Position numbers and translations under genes: made by a program. Positions 15,123-22,160 of a stretch of DNA of 34,362 nt are shown here, in pieces. The notes below the pieces were generated by a model. That model had not been told where the DNA came from. It saw only the letters and a list, made by a program, of their open reading frames with translations, and did not search any database. Numbering within the stretch: position 1 is the stretch's first letter; the number at the start of each line of letters is the position of its first letter. Source of the DNA: ASMP01 sp035282925 (GTDB lineage Archaea > Nanobdellota > Nanobdellia > Pacearchaeales > GW2011-AR1); the NCBI GenBank assembly GCA_035282925.1, contig DATEUW010000031.1, positions 1 to 34,362 of the forward strand, written 5' to 3'.

Positions 15123-15662
15123 ATGGCTAAACGTGCTTCTTCTAGAAAGAAAAGGCGAGGAAAGATCAAAGAAACAAAGTCCACAAAAGTCGTTTATCAT
15201 TCCACAAAAGAGATAAAAGTTGAAAGAGCCCTTATCGAAAACTTCATAGGGCTTCAGCGGGTGATGGTGAATCTCTCTGCCAAGTTTGAGGATTTGTCTT
15301 CACAGATATCAAGGCTTCTTAATTTGTTCGAGATTTCCGCAAAGGCTCTTGCAAAGAAGGAAATTTCTTCAGGAAATTTGGAGGCAAAAAGGGTTATGGA
15401 AAAACTGGATAATTTATCCCAGCAGGCGGGCTTAATCGGAAAAGGGCTTGCCCTGATTCATGAAGTCGGCAGTGAGAGTGAAAGGCCGATAATCCCCCTT
15501 AATCCAAAATCTTCGGTAATTTCTCCTTCTGCACATCCTGGTTTTTCTGTCATGCAGCCTCCTCAGCAGAAAATGACGAGAGAGCTTGGAGAGCCTGAAA
15601 AATCTCTGGCAGAAAAGCAAAGGAGATTGGGAGAGGACACAAATGCAGGAACAAGCGCCTAA
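15123..15662 (+). CDS. Uncharacterised basic/coiled-coil protein
   Basis: 179 residues. The first 32 are very basic (RASSRKKRRGKIKETK), as in nucleic-acid- or membrane-surface-binding tails. Residues 35-115 form long amphipathic helices (NFIGLQRVMVNLSAKFEDLSS and onward) likely to make a coiled coil. The last 60 residues are Pro/Ser/Gln-rich and probably disordered. There is no signal peptide or membrane helix. The 3' end overlaps the next gene by 20 bp, so the two are translated together and probably act together. I know of no assigned function. Confidence 0.75.
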   Translation: MAKRASSRKKRRGKIKETKSTKVVYHSTKEIKVERALIENFIGLQRVMVNLSAKFEDLSSQISRLLNLFEISAKALAKKEISSGNLEAKRVMEKLDNLSQQAGLIGKGLALIHEVGSESERPIIPLNPKSSVISPSAHPGFSVMQPPQQKMTRELGEPEKSLAEKQRRLGEDTNAGTSA

Positions 15663-16332
15663 GGATTTCAGGGCAAGTTTTCTTTTAATGCTTACGAAAG
15701 AGATGATTGAGAATACAGAGGCTTACAAGAGCCTTAGGATAAAAAAAGAGGTAAAAGAGTTTATCATAAGAGAGAGAAAAGGGCCAGAATTAGCAGAAGG
15801 GGCAAGAAAAGAAGAGATAAAAGAGCTCATCAGAGGGAAAATAAAAAGAGAATCTGAAAAAATTTCTGAAATGGGAAAAGTTGGCCTATTGCCTGAGCTC
15901 AGGATGATTTCAAGGCCAGTGAGAAAATTTACGCGAAGGAGAGCAGGCATAGAAAAAATTCCTCCGATTCTTAAAATTCCGGAGCCAGAGCTCCCTGAAA
16001 CTGTCAGATACCTTAAACCAGTTCCGACATCTGAGGAGATGGATCTGGCAAACCTCAACATTCTGGTGAAAGATCCTTTGGTAAAGATCATAGAGTGCAA
16101 CGGCCCTGATGAAAATATCCTCGTGATGGGAATGATGGGAAGAAGATCAACACCGATAAAGCTGAGCAAAGAAGAGATAGATGAGATACTGGAAAAATTT
16201 TCAGGAGTTTCCAGGATACCCCTCCACGAGGGGCTGTTCAAGGCAGCTGTGGGAAATCTGATCATATCTGCGGTTATTTCGGAGATAGTCGGAATAAAGT
16301 TTGTAATAAGAAAAATTTCCCGTGAATTTTAG
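15643..16332 (+). CDS. Uncharacterised protein with a domain resembling the N-terminal region of secretion ATPases
   Basis: 229 residues from the ATG at 15643. An in-frame ATG at 15586 is less likely, as it would overlap the previous gene by 77 bp, and the purine-rich stretch at 15621-15636 fits the later start. The first 110 residues are charged helices. The C-terminal 100 (LNILVKDPLVKIIECNGPDE, then IDEILEKFSGVSRIPLHEGL and VGIKFVIRKI) follow the pattern 'DP.v..I.c.Gp' and 'FvIRK' seen before the nucleotide-binding core of type II/IV secretion ATPases. No Walker motif follows, so it would be an orphan N-domain. Its pairing with the coiled-coil gene and its position facing a surface-protein cluster agree with an envelope-assembly role, but this is inference. 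Confidence 0.65.
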   Translation: MQEQAPKDFRASFLLMLTKEMIENTEAYKSLRIKKEVKEFIIRERKGPELAEGARKEEIKELIRGKIKRESEKISEMGKVGLLPELRMISRPVRKFTRRRAGIEKIPPILKIPEPELPETVRYLKPVPTSEEMDLANLNILVKDPLVKIIECNGPDENILVMGMMGRRSTPIKLSKEEIDEILEKFSGVSRIPLHEGLFKAAVGNLIISAVISEIVGIKFVIRKISREF

Positions 16333-17603
16333 GCAGAATATTTTTGTGCCAGGTCTTTAAGCCACTTTATCCTGTCCTGCTGCATAAAAATGTTCAAAGT
16401 TTCATTATCCAAATCAGAGCTGTAAGAATAATCAACCCAGGTATCTTCCCTTAATTCATATCTTATTATTATAAAACCGTTCTTTATTTTTGTTTCTTTT
16501 GCTTCCAGGGAAATGTTCCCGAATTCCCTTTCAAGGACAGCCATCTCCTCTGAAGTCAGTTCTAATTCAGGGAATGTTATGTTAAAAGATTTAGTCTCAA
16601 TAATATCGGAAGCATTAAAAGTCTCGTTTGCAACAGGTGCAACAGGTTCTAGAACCTGTTCTTCATCTGTCACAGAATCGCTGGGAGGAGCTGCTTCAGG
16701 TATGACCTCGCTCTCGCTGGAGACAGTGCCATCACTAATGGTTGTCTGCATTGAAACCAGCTCTTCCCCTTCATAAAATATTCCCACCTTAAGCTCCCCT
16801 TTTTCCGGCAAGATCTCCAAACTGCCAAGATTTACTGTGAGTTCCTTAATTTTTTCTCCAGTATATTCTTCACCGAATCCCTCTTCTTCCTCTGAATAAT
16901 CTGTTGAAATGGAAACAAGTCCTCCTTCTGTTGTCAAAGAAATAGAATCTTCAGAAAGCTGGCTTGAGTCTGATTTCAATTTCACGCTCCTCAGTTTTAT
17001 CTCTGCCGTCTCGCCTTCCTGCAATGTATATGTGAATGTGTTTCCAGCAGAGGCGCTTCCCTGAATCTCTTTTTCAGATTCAGTAACAATGCCTTCTTCC
17101 TGGCTTATTTCAGAAGAAATTATTAATGTGAAATAAACCTCTGGATAAATTTCCTTTGTCCCTGAAATCCCGAAGCCTTCCCCAGAGCCAGAGATGTTTT
17201 TTTCTTTGATGAAAAAACTTCCTTCTGCCGTTGGTTCCAAAATCAGATCTTTAAGCAGGTATTCGTATTTGTTGCCCGCATTCTCAAAAACAACTGCAGA
17301 AGATGCCGGAATCAGTTCCCCTTCCTGCAAAGAAAGTTTAACCTCTCCTGAAAGTGCCTGGCCTTCCTGGTAATCGGCATTCAAATCAAGGACAGAATAG
17401 CCTGTTGGCCCTGACTGCCTCTGCCCGATAAAATAAGCCCCAAGAATTATCAAAAGAGCAAAAGCAATTATCCATAAAAATTTTCCATAGCCTGTTTTCT
17501 GGCCGTGGTACTCTGAAACAACTTTCCCGTCAATTCTCCTGCTGTGGTATATGTATGGCCCGTACAGCTTGCCGTCTTTTTTTATGTATTTTTCGTAAGC
17601 CAT
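16329..17603 (-). CDS. Single-pass membrane protein with large acidic extracellular domain
   Basis: 424 residues from the ATG at 17603. A longer reading from a TTG at 17660 is rejected, because a TATA element (17624-17634) lies 26 nt before this ATG and would fall inside the longer frame. A cytoplasmic head of about 42 residues (MAYEKYIKKDGKLYGPYIYH) precedes one membrane helix (about 43-62, FLWIIAFALLIILGAYFIG). The remaining 360 residues are outside: beta-rich, very acidic and Ser/Thr-rich, with a disordered Pro/Glu segment near 320 and several sequons. Its 3' end overlaps the convergent gene by 4 bp. The GPTGYSVLDL junction after the helix recurs in DPANN surface proteins; function unknown. 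Confidence 0.8.
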   Translation of the reverse strand: MAYEKYIKKDGKLYGPYIYHSRRIDGKVVSEYHGQKTGYGKFLWIIAFALLIILGAYFIGQRQSGPTGYSVLDLNADYQEGQALSGEVKLSLQEGELIPASSAVVFENAGNKYEYLLKDLILEPTAEGSFFIKEKNISGSGEGFGISGTKEIYPEVYFTLIISSEISQEEGIVTESEKEIQGSASAGNTFTYTLQEGETAEIKLRSVKLKSDSSQLSEDSISLTTEGGLVSISTDYSEEEEGFGEEYTGEKIKELTVNLGSLEILPEKGELKVGIFYEGEELVSMQTTISDGTVSSESEVIPEAAPPSDSVTDEEQVLEPVAPVANETFNASDIIETKSFNITFPELELTSEEMAVLEREFGNISLEAKETKIKNGFIIIRYELREDTWVDYSYSSDLDNETLNIFMQQDRIKWLKDLAQKYSA

Positions 17604-17623
17604 TATGTAGGGTAACTGATCTA

Positions 17624-17634
17624 TTATAAAATAG
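17624..17634 (-). promoter_or_regulatory. TATA element for the surface gene at 17603
   Basis: Plus-strand TTATAAAATAG centred 26 nt from the ATG at 17603. Confidence 0.6.
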
Positions 17635-17737
17635 TTAAAGATATTTAAAAGCTTTCTCAAGGTTTAATCAGAAACATATTTAGCATATTTATGAAGCTGT
17701 TAATTTATTAAAATCAATTCGCAATAAATTGAGTAAA

Positions 17738-18817
17738 CTATTGCCCACAGTTTGCAGCTTCCCAGACAGAATATCCTTGTCCGGCAGCTATGTTTGGAAT
17801 ACCAAGCGAATTATCAACTCTCAAGTAGCTCATGTCATCTTCAACGATGTAGTCTGCAAAAGTTATTAGAAAGCACCCTGTTTCTGCAGAGCCGCTAAAG
17901 TTTACATAATTATTTATATAATTAGTTACGGCGTCGCTTTTTGGAAGATTGTTGCTATCAAAATAAAGATTGTGCCACACAGAGAAAATTATTCCTGTGT
18001 CTAATGGAGGATTTAAGTTACATCCGCCAGACAAGTCTGAAGTGTATCCCTGTTCGCATGTACAGTCAGCGGCGCAGCCATTTGGCAAGGGGGTTCCATC
18101 GCATTCAACTCCAAGGTCTTCTGAAGCCCCTTCCCAAGCACCGTTGCAGGAAGCAGGTGCTGCCCCTGTGCATTGAGAGGTATCTAACTGGCATCCTGAA
18201 TCACAGCTCGGGGTTCCTCCGACAAATCCTAAGCCAATACATGTCTGGCCTCCGAGATTATTTCCATCGCACTGCTCGTTGATGCCATCTGAATTTGGAT
18301 CCTGAATTAAAGTGTCTCCACAAGTTCCTGTTCCAGGGTTCCCTGTTCCGCCAGAACCTGCAGGAGGATTTCCGCTTATTGTTGCAGAGTCTGTGACACT
18401 TCCTGTTTTTTGTCCTCCAGATTCATAAATCGGTGCAACAGAAACCTCGTCCCCCATTCCTATCCCAGGAATTTCCGCAGAAGTGAATGTGAAAGTTTTT
18501 CTGTCTAGTTCATTAATAGCGCCGATTTTGTCTATCGTTACGCTTTCTGTCCCAGTTGAAAATACGAACTTCATTCCGGAAAGTTCCCCTCCACCGGCAT
18601 TTCTTTTGACACCAACAACCACATCTGTTCCGGAGACATAAGCGCTCTGAATCTGCAAATCAAAGGTGAACTGTGAAATTTCTATTTCTCCTGCTCCTTC
18701 AGAAAGTATTCCCCTGACAACGACCCAGACAACTCCAACAGCAACGAGAACGAGCAATATTAGAAGAAGATTGGTCACAACAGTTGACAAACCTTTCTTA
18801 TCCCCTCTTTCGATCAT
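17738..18817 (-). CDS. Type IV pilin-like protein with Cys-rich domain
   Basis: 359 residues. The N-terminus is an archaeal class III signal: MIERGDKKG then LSTVVTNLLLILLVLVAVGV. A prepilin peptidase would cut after Gly9 and leave the hydrophobic helix that forms a pilus core. A beta-rich domain follows (about 40-145), then a Gly-rich linker and a Cys-rich segment (about 160-260) with CGD.LI...EQCDGNNLGGQTC and GGTPSCDSGCQLDTSQC, which matches the DUF4215/Myxococcus-type Cys-rich repeat. The last 95 residues look like a small folded domain with further Cys. It is unusually large for a pilin, so it may be a tip or minor pilin with an adhesive head. No pilus ATPase or PilC gene lies in the window. 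Confidence 0.8.
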   Translation of the reverse strand: MIERGDKKGLSTVVTNLLLILLVLVAVGVVWVVVRGILSEGAGEIEISQFTFDLQIQSAYVSGTDVVVGVKRNAGGGELSGMKFVFSTGTESVTIDKIGAINELDRKTFTFTSAEIPGIGMGDEVSVAPIYESGGQKTGSVTDSATISGNPPAGSGGTGNPGTGTCGDTLIQDPNSDGINEQCDGNNLGGQTCIGLGFVGGTPSCDSGCQLDTSQCTGAAPASCNGAWEGASEDLGVECDGTPLPNGCAADCTCEQGYTSDLSGGCNLNPPLDTGIIFSVWHNLYFDSNNLPKSDAVTNYINNYVNFSGSAETGCFLITFADYIVEDDMSYLRVDNSLGIPNIAAGQGYSVWEAANCGQ

Positions 18818-18837
18818 TAAGAGAAATGGTTTCTTTT

Positions 18838-18848
18838 ATTTATAAAAT
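18838..18848 (-). promoter_or_regulatory. TATA element for the pilin-like gene
   Basis: Plus-strand ATTTATAAAAT, centred 26 nt from the ATG at 18817. Confidence 0.65.
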
Positions 18849-18859
18849 TAACCTGACAA

Positions 18860-19114
18860 TTATTGTTGTCCCTGTTGATAGCATTCAAGGGCAATAAGAG
18901 TTACTGTCCTATTATTGTAATTATAAGTAGTAGGTTGGCAAGCTGCAGCCCTCTGCATTATGAAATTATAAGTTAATTCCACACCTTCTGACTGCCTCTG
19001 GACATTATATCCTGAAATACTGGGTTTTATCACAAATGCATAAACCATTATCCCCGCAAGGACAACAATTACCAGAACAAGAACAATTATCAGGACATTT
19101 GTTCTATTCGCCAT
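18860..19114 (-). CDS. Small single-pass membrane protein
   Basis: 84 residues: a short basic start (MANRTN), one long membrane helix (7-30, VLIIVLVLVIVVLAGIMVYA) and an external tail of about 54 residues rich in Gln, Tyr and Asn, with two Cys (AACQPTTYNY and LECYQQGQQ) that could form a disulphide. The tail carries one sequon (NNRT). It has its own TATA element and lies between two other exported-protein genes. It could be a minor pilin-like subunit, but there is no prepilin cleavage motif. Confidence 0.7.
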   Translation of the reverse strand: MANRTNVLIIVLVLVIVVLAGIMVYAFVIKPSISGYNVQRQSEGVELTYNFIMQRAAACQPTTYNYNNRTVTLIALECYQQGQQ

Positions 19115-19134
19115 ATTCAGGAGAAAGGAAACTT

Positions 19135-19147
19135 GTTTAAAAAGTTT
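19135..19147 (-). promoter_or_regulatory. TATA element for the small gene at 19114
   Basis: Plus-strand GTTTAAAAAGTTT, centred about 26 nt from the ATG. Confidence 0.5.
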
Positions 19148-19163
19148 ATGTCAGTCCAATTGC

Positions 19164-19880
19164 TTAATTGACAGTTGTTATTTCAACAATCGTTATTACA
19201 TCTCTCCAGGATACCTCGCCTGTTTTCTTGGCAACCACAGAAATAACATCCCCTGCCTGGAAATTAACGGTTTCCCTGGCCTGTACATCGTAGTCTTTTT
19301 TAACTCCGAGGCTGTCTGTGCTTATCGTATTTCCAAAGCTTATCGGCTCTCCGTTCTTCAAGACAACTATTTCTATCTGGCCTGGATTGCTCTGGATGAT
19401 TTCAAGATTTGTGGAGACTGCTGTTATGCTTCCGTCTCTTACCATTACATAGCCCTTGGCCTCGCTGGTCTCGACTCCCGTGGATGTTTCTAGGAACCCT
19501 GTTTCACTCATCACACCTGAAAATCCGAAATCAAGGAAATTTCTTTTGTCCTGGGCAACTATGATATCGCCCTGGCTGAGAAGCTTCTCTACAGAATATG
19601 TAATAACAAAGACCTTTTTATCCTGATTATTTTCAGAGTAGTCTACCTGATATATAGCTAGGTTTGAGTCTCCGACATTTTCAATGTTGACCTCTTTCGG
19701 CAGCGCATTGAAATCCACCTGGCTTACTCCTTTTACATTTTCTGGTGCAATGCCCCTCTTTGAAACAAAATCCTGAACAAAAGTGGAAACTTCTTCACCA
19801 ACACTCTCATTAGTTACAGCTGCAAAAACGCCAACAAGCAGCAATACTGCCAGCAAAATCCCGAGTAATATTTTTTTCAT
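19164..19880 (-). CDS. Secreted protein of unknown function
   Basis: 238 residues. The N-terminus MKKILLGILLAVLLLVGVFA is a clear signal peptide or N-terminal anchor, probably ending near residue 20. The mature part has no further membrane helix, no Cys, and alternates short strands and helices. The final 100 residues (IEIVVLKNGEPISFGNTIST onward) look like a beta sandwich. It shares strand and setting with the pilin-like and single-pass proteins, and each has its own TATA element, so this is a cluster of separately transcribed surface genes rather than a single operon. Confidence 0.75.
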   Translation of the reverse strand: MKKILLGILLAVLLLVGVFAAVTNESVGEEVSTFVQDFVSKRGIAPENVKGVSQVDFNALPKEVNIENVGDSNLAIYQVDYSENNQDKKVFVITYSVEKLLSQGDIIVAQDKRNFLDFGFSGVMSETGFLETSTGVETSEAKGYVMVRDGSITAVSTNLEIIQSNPGQIEIVVLKNGEPISFGNTISTDSLGVKKDYDVQARETVNFQAGDVISVVAKKTGEVSWRDVITIVEITTVN

Positions 19881-19898
19881 TTTGCCTCTTTTATTACG

Positions 19899-19910
19899 AA
19901 TATAAAATAG
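19899..19910 (-). promoter_or_regulatory. TATA element for the secreted protein gene
   Basis: Plus-strand AATATAAAATAG, centred about 25 nt from the ATG at 19880. Confidence 0.55.
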
Positions 19911-19957
19911 CTAAACCAGAGTTCTATTTAAAGATTTCTGGGATTAGTAATTAATTA

Positions 19958-19968
19958 GATTTAAAAAG
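19958..19968 (+). promoter_or_regulatory. TATA element for the DUF357 gene
   Basis: GATTTAAAAAG centred 26 nt before the ATG at 19989. Confidence 0.5.
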
Positions 19969-19988
19969 AAAGCTCTTTTGTTTTTTTA

Positions 19989-20267
19989 ATGGACAAGGTA
20001 ACAAAGGATAAACTGGACCAATATCGTGATTTAACAAGTAAGGCCCTAGAAATTGCCAAAAATTCTATTATAAAAAATAAAAAGAAAGAGGCTAACGAGA
20101 TTATTACTATGGTTAAAAACTATCTCTCTGATTCTAACTATTTTGAATCCAAAGGGGATTTCGTCAGCGCATTTTCAGCCCTGAGCTATGCGCACGGATG
20201 GCTCGATTCTGGCGCAAGGCTCGGTATCTTTGATGTGAAAGACAGCAGGTTTTTTACCATCAAGTAA
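19989..20267 (+). CDS. DUF357 family protein
   Basis: 92 residues, all-helical. The C-terminal half carries the hallmark of the archaeal DUF357 family: YFESKGDFVSAFSALSYAHG, then WLDSGARLGIFDVK. The family is widespread in archaea and usually 75-100 residues, so this copy is complete. It looks like a small helical-hairpin protein, possibly a protein-protein adaptor; its biochemical role is unknown. It is monocistronic and convergent with the gene at 20282 (14 bp apart). Confidence 0.85.
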   Translation: MDKVTKDKLDQYRDLTSKALEIAKNSIIKNKKKEANEIITMVKNYLSDSNYFESKGDFVSAFSALSYAHGWLDSGARLGIFDVKDSRFFTIK

Positions 20268-20281
20268 AATAAGATCATTCT

Positions 20282-20920
20282 TTAATTTGTTTCTCTTAAA
20301 ACCTGTTTGACGCAATCTGCTAAGAAAACTGATGTTTCTGGTTTGTATAACATGGTTTTAGTGGTTACTGGTTGTCCCGTTGAAACTAAAAGTAATTCAG
20401 GATTATATTCGGGCATTTGTGAAATAAATTCTTTTATTCTTGGAGAAACTAACTGTACCATTCTCTCACCAAATCTTGTGGGAACACCATAAGGTGCTTT
20501 CCTTTTTATACCAAGATTTCCATCTCTTAGTCCGAGAAGCATGGTATTCATGAAATAAGCTCCCACCCCCATTTTTTCAGACAATTCTTCCTTTATTTTT
20601 TCTTCTGGTTTTCCATCCAATACTAAATCCAAAGCAATAATATCTCCGACATAATTATCTCCAGGATAACTGCCGCCCTTTTTCCCACGAGAAATTGCCC
20701 ATACTCTGCCCTCAAGATTGAACAAGCCTATATTTTCATAATACATGTAACCGATTCTTGTTCTATGATAGTCAGAATCATCAGCAATTTTTGAAATTGC
20801 AGTTGTCTCATCAGAAAATTCACTTCTTTCAAATCTCAATTCCCTTGGAGAATGTCTGTTAACAAGTTGGGAATATGTGGAATCCAAAAGTTCAATAATA
20901 CCTAAACTTTCTTCGCCCAT
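20282..20920 (-). CDS. Uncharacterised soluble protein
   Basis: 212 residues, no membrane segment, no family recognised. Mixed alpha/beta pattern with a Gly-rich loop (RGKKGGSYPGDNYVGD, about 78-93) and a C-terminal segment containing SPRIKEFISQMPEYNPELLL. It is transcribed divergently from the UMP kinase gene from a 53-bp gap in which one TATA box appears to serve both genes. Its base composition matches the neighbours, so there is no sign of recent transfer. Confidence 0.7.
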   Translation of the reverse strand: MGEESLGIIELLDSTYSQLVNRHSPRELRFERSEFSDETTAISKIADDSDYHRTRIGYMYYENIGLFNLEGRVWAISRGKKGGSYPGDNYVGDIIALDLVLDGKPEEKIKEELSEKMGVGAYFMNTMLLGLRDGNLGIKRKAPYGVPTRFGERMVQLVSPRIKEFISQMPEYNPELLLVSTGQPVTTKTMLYKPETSVFLADCVKQVLRETN

Positions 20921-20938
20921 TACCTTAAATTACACATT

Positions 20939-20952
20939 ATATTTATAAGTAT
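20939..20952. promoter_or_regulatory. Shared bidirectional TATA element
   Basis: ATATTTATAAGTAT lies about 26 nt from both the minus-strand ATG (20920) and the plus-strand ATG (20974), and is nearly symmetrical. No second TATA-like sequence is present in the 53-bp gap at the right distance for either gene. Confidence 0.5.
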
Positions 20953-20973
20953 TATTGATTTCAAATAACTACT

Positions 20974-21663
20974 ATGAAAAAGAGTATTGTTGTTCTCAGT
21001 CTCGGGGGAAGCCTGATAATTCCCGATGATGTAAACGTAAAGTTTCTGAAACAATTCAAAAGAGTCATTCTGCGGAACAGGAAAAAATACAAGTTCGTAA
21101 TTGTCTGTGGCGGGGGAAGTATTGCAAGAAAGTACATTTATGCTTTAAGGGAAGCCGGGCTTAGCGATGAATTCCAGAATTTTTCGGGAATCTCGGCCAC
21201 GAGAATGAATGCCCGTTTCATGAATTATTTTTTTGGAATCAATCCCGAATTTGGAATCCCGCACACGACAGAAACCCTGAAAAGATATGTAAAAAGGCAG
21301 GATATCATTTTCTGCGGTGCTCTTGAATACAAGCCAAGAACAACGTCCGATTCCACGGCTGCACAGTTGGCTGCTCAGTTCAAGGCAGCATTTGTCAATC
21401 TTACAAACGTCTCTGGACTTTACAATAAAAATCCTTTGGATCACAGGGATGCAAAGCTTATCTTGCGGATAAGCTGGTGGGAATTCTGCAGGATGGCGAA
21501 CAAAAACAGATACCAGCCCGGGCAGCACTTTGTCCTTGACGGAACAGCTTCAAAGATAATTATGCAGCACAAAGTTCCGACTTACGTTCTTGGGAAAGAC
21601 CTAAAACAATTGGAAAATGTTCTCCATGGCAAGGATTTCAAGGGAACACTCATTAAAGGCTGA
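20974..21663 (+). CDS. pyrH: UMP kinase, archaeal type
   Basis: 229 residues. It phosphorylates UMP to UDP with ATP in pyrimidine nucleotide synthesis. The amino-acid-kinase fold is shown by SLGGSLI near the start, VIVCGGGSIARKYI (about 43-56) for phosphate binding, the UMP-side segment around GISATRMNARFMNYFFG, and TSDSTAAQLAAQFKA in the second half. The length matches archaeal PyrH (about 225). The following rnp3 gene has its own TATA element, so pyrH may be transcribed alone. Confidence 0.93.
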   Translation: MKKSIVVLSLGGSLIIPDDVNVKFLKQFKRVILRNRKKYKFVIVCGGGSIARKYIYALREAGLSDEFQNFSGISATRMNARFMNYFFGINPEFGIPHTTETLKRYVKRQDIIFCGALEYKPRTTSDSTAAQLAAQFKAAFVNLTNVSGLYNKNPLDHRDAKLILRISWWEFCRMANKNRYQPGQHFVLDGTASKIIMQHKVPTYVLGKDLKQLENVLHGKDFKGTLIKG

Positions 21664-21679
21664 ATTTCCTTTATGTTAA

Positions 21680-21690
21680 TTTTTATAAAC
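21680..21690 (+). promoter_or_regulatory. TATA element for the rnp3-pheS-pheT operon
   Basis: TTTTTATAAAC centred 26 nt before the ATG at 21711. The gaps between the three genes it precedes are only 3-4 bp. Confidence 0.6.
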
Positions 21691-21710
21691 ACTTCTGTTA
21701 TCTTTAGATA

Positions 21711-22157
21711 ATGGATTCAATAATTATTCAGGAAAACGATTTTCAGCATGCAAGGAACAGAATAAGGGATGCCAGGAAGCATGGAAAAACCATAGTTTTC
21801 ACCAGCGACGATGACGAGCTTGCCAGAAAGGTTCTTGAAAAAGAAGCCATAAATGTTCTTCTCATAAGCCAGAAAAGCAGGAAAGACAGGGTCAAAGAGA
21901 GAGGCTCTGGCTTCAACCAGGTTTTGGCAAAACTGGCCAAAAAGAAAAATGTTGCTATTGGAATCAATCTCGATGAAATCCTCAAAGCAGGCCAAGAAGA
22001 AAAGGCAGAGATGCTGGCAAGAATCAGGCAGAATATAACTTTATGTAATAAGAATAAACTTAAAATGACGTTTTTCCCTGAATTAAAAGATAAATATGAT
22101 TTAAAATCCCTTGGCCTTGTACTGGGAATGCCTACATGGATGGTAAAAACACTTTAG
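21711..22157 (+). CDS. rnp3: RNase P protein component 3 (p30/Rpp30 homologue), short form
   Basis: 148 residues. RNase P removes the 5' leader of pre-tRNAs; p30 is one of its protein cofactors with a TIM-barrel-like PHP fold. Recognition rests on the central and C-terminal pattern: SGFNQVLAKLAKKKNVAIGI followed by NLDEIL, then RIRQNITLCNKNKLKMTFF, and the ending LGLVLGMPTWM. Usual archaeal homologues have 200-230 residues, so this one lacks part of the N-terminal barrel, as do some DPANN forms. It leads an operon with the two PheRS subunits, consistent with a tRNA role. Confidence 0.72.
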   Translation: MDSIIIQENDFQHARNRIRDARKHGKTIVFTSDDDELARKVLEKEAINVLLISQKSRKDRVKERGSGFNQVLAKLAKKKNVAIGINLDEILKAGQEEKAEMLARIRQNITLCNKNKLKMTFFPELKDKYDLKSLGLVLGMPTWMVKTL

Positions 22158-22160
22158 AAA

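Noticed and set aside
16329..17660. Longer start (TTG at 17660) for the surface protein
   Set aside because: A TATA element at 17624-17634 lies inside that extension and is at leaderless distance from the ATG at 17603.
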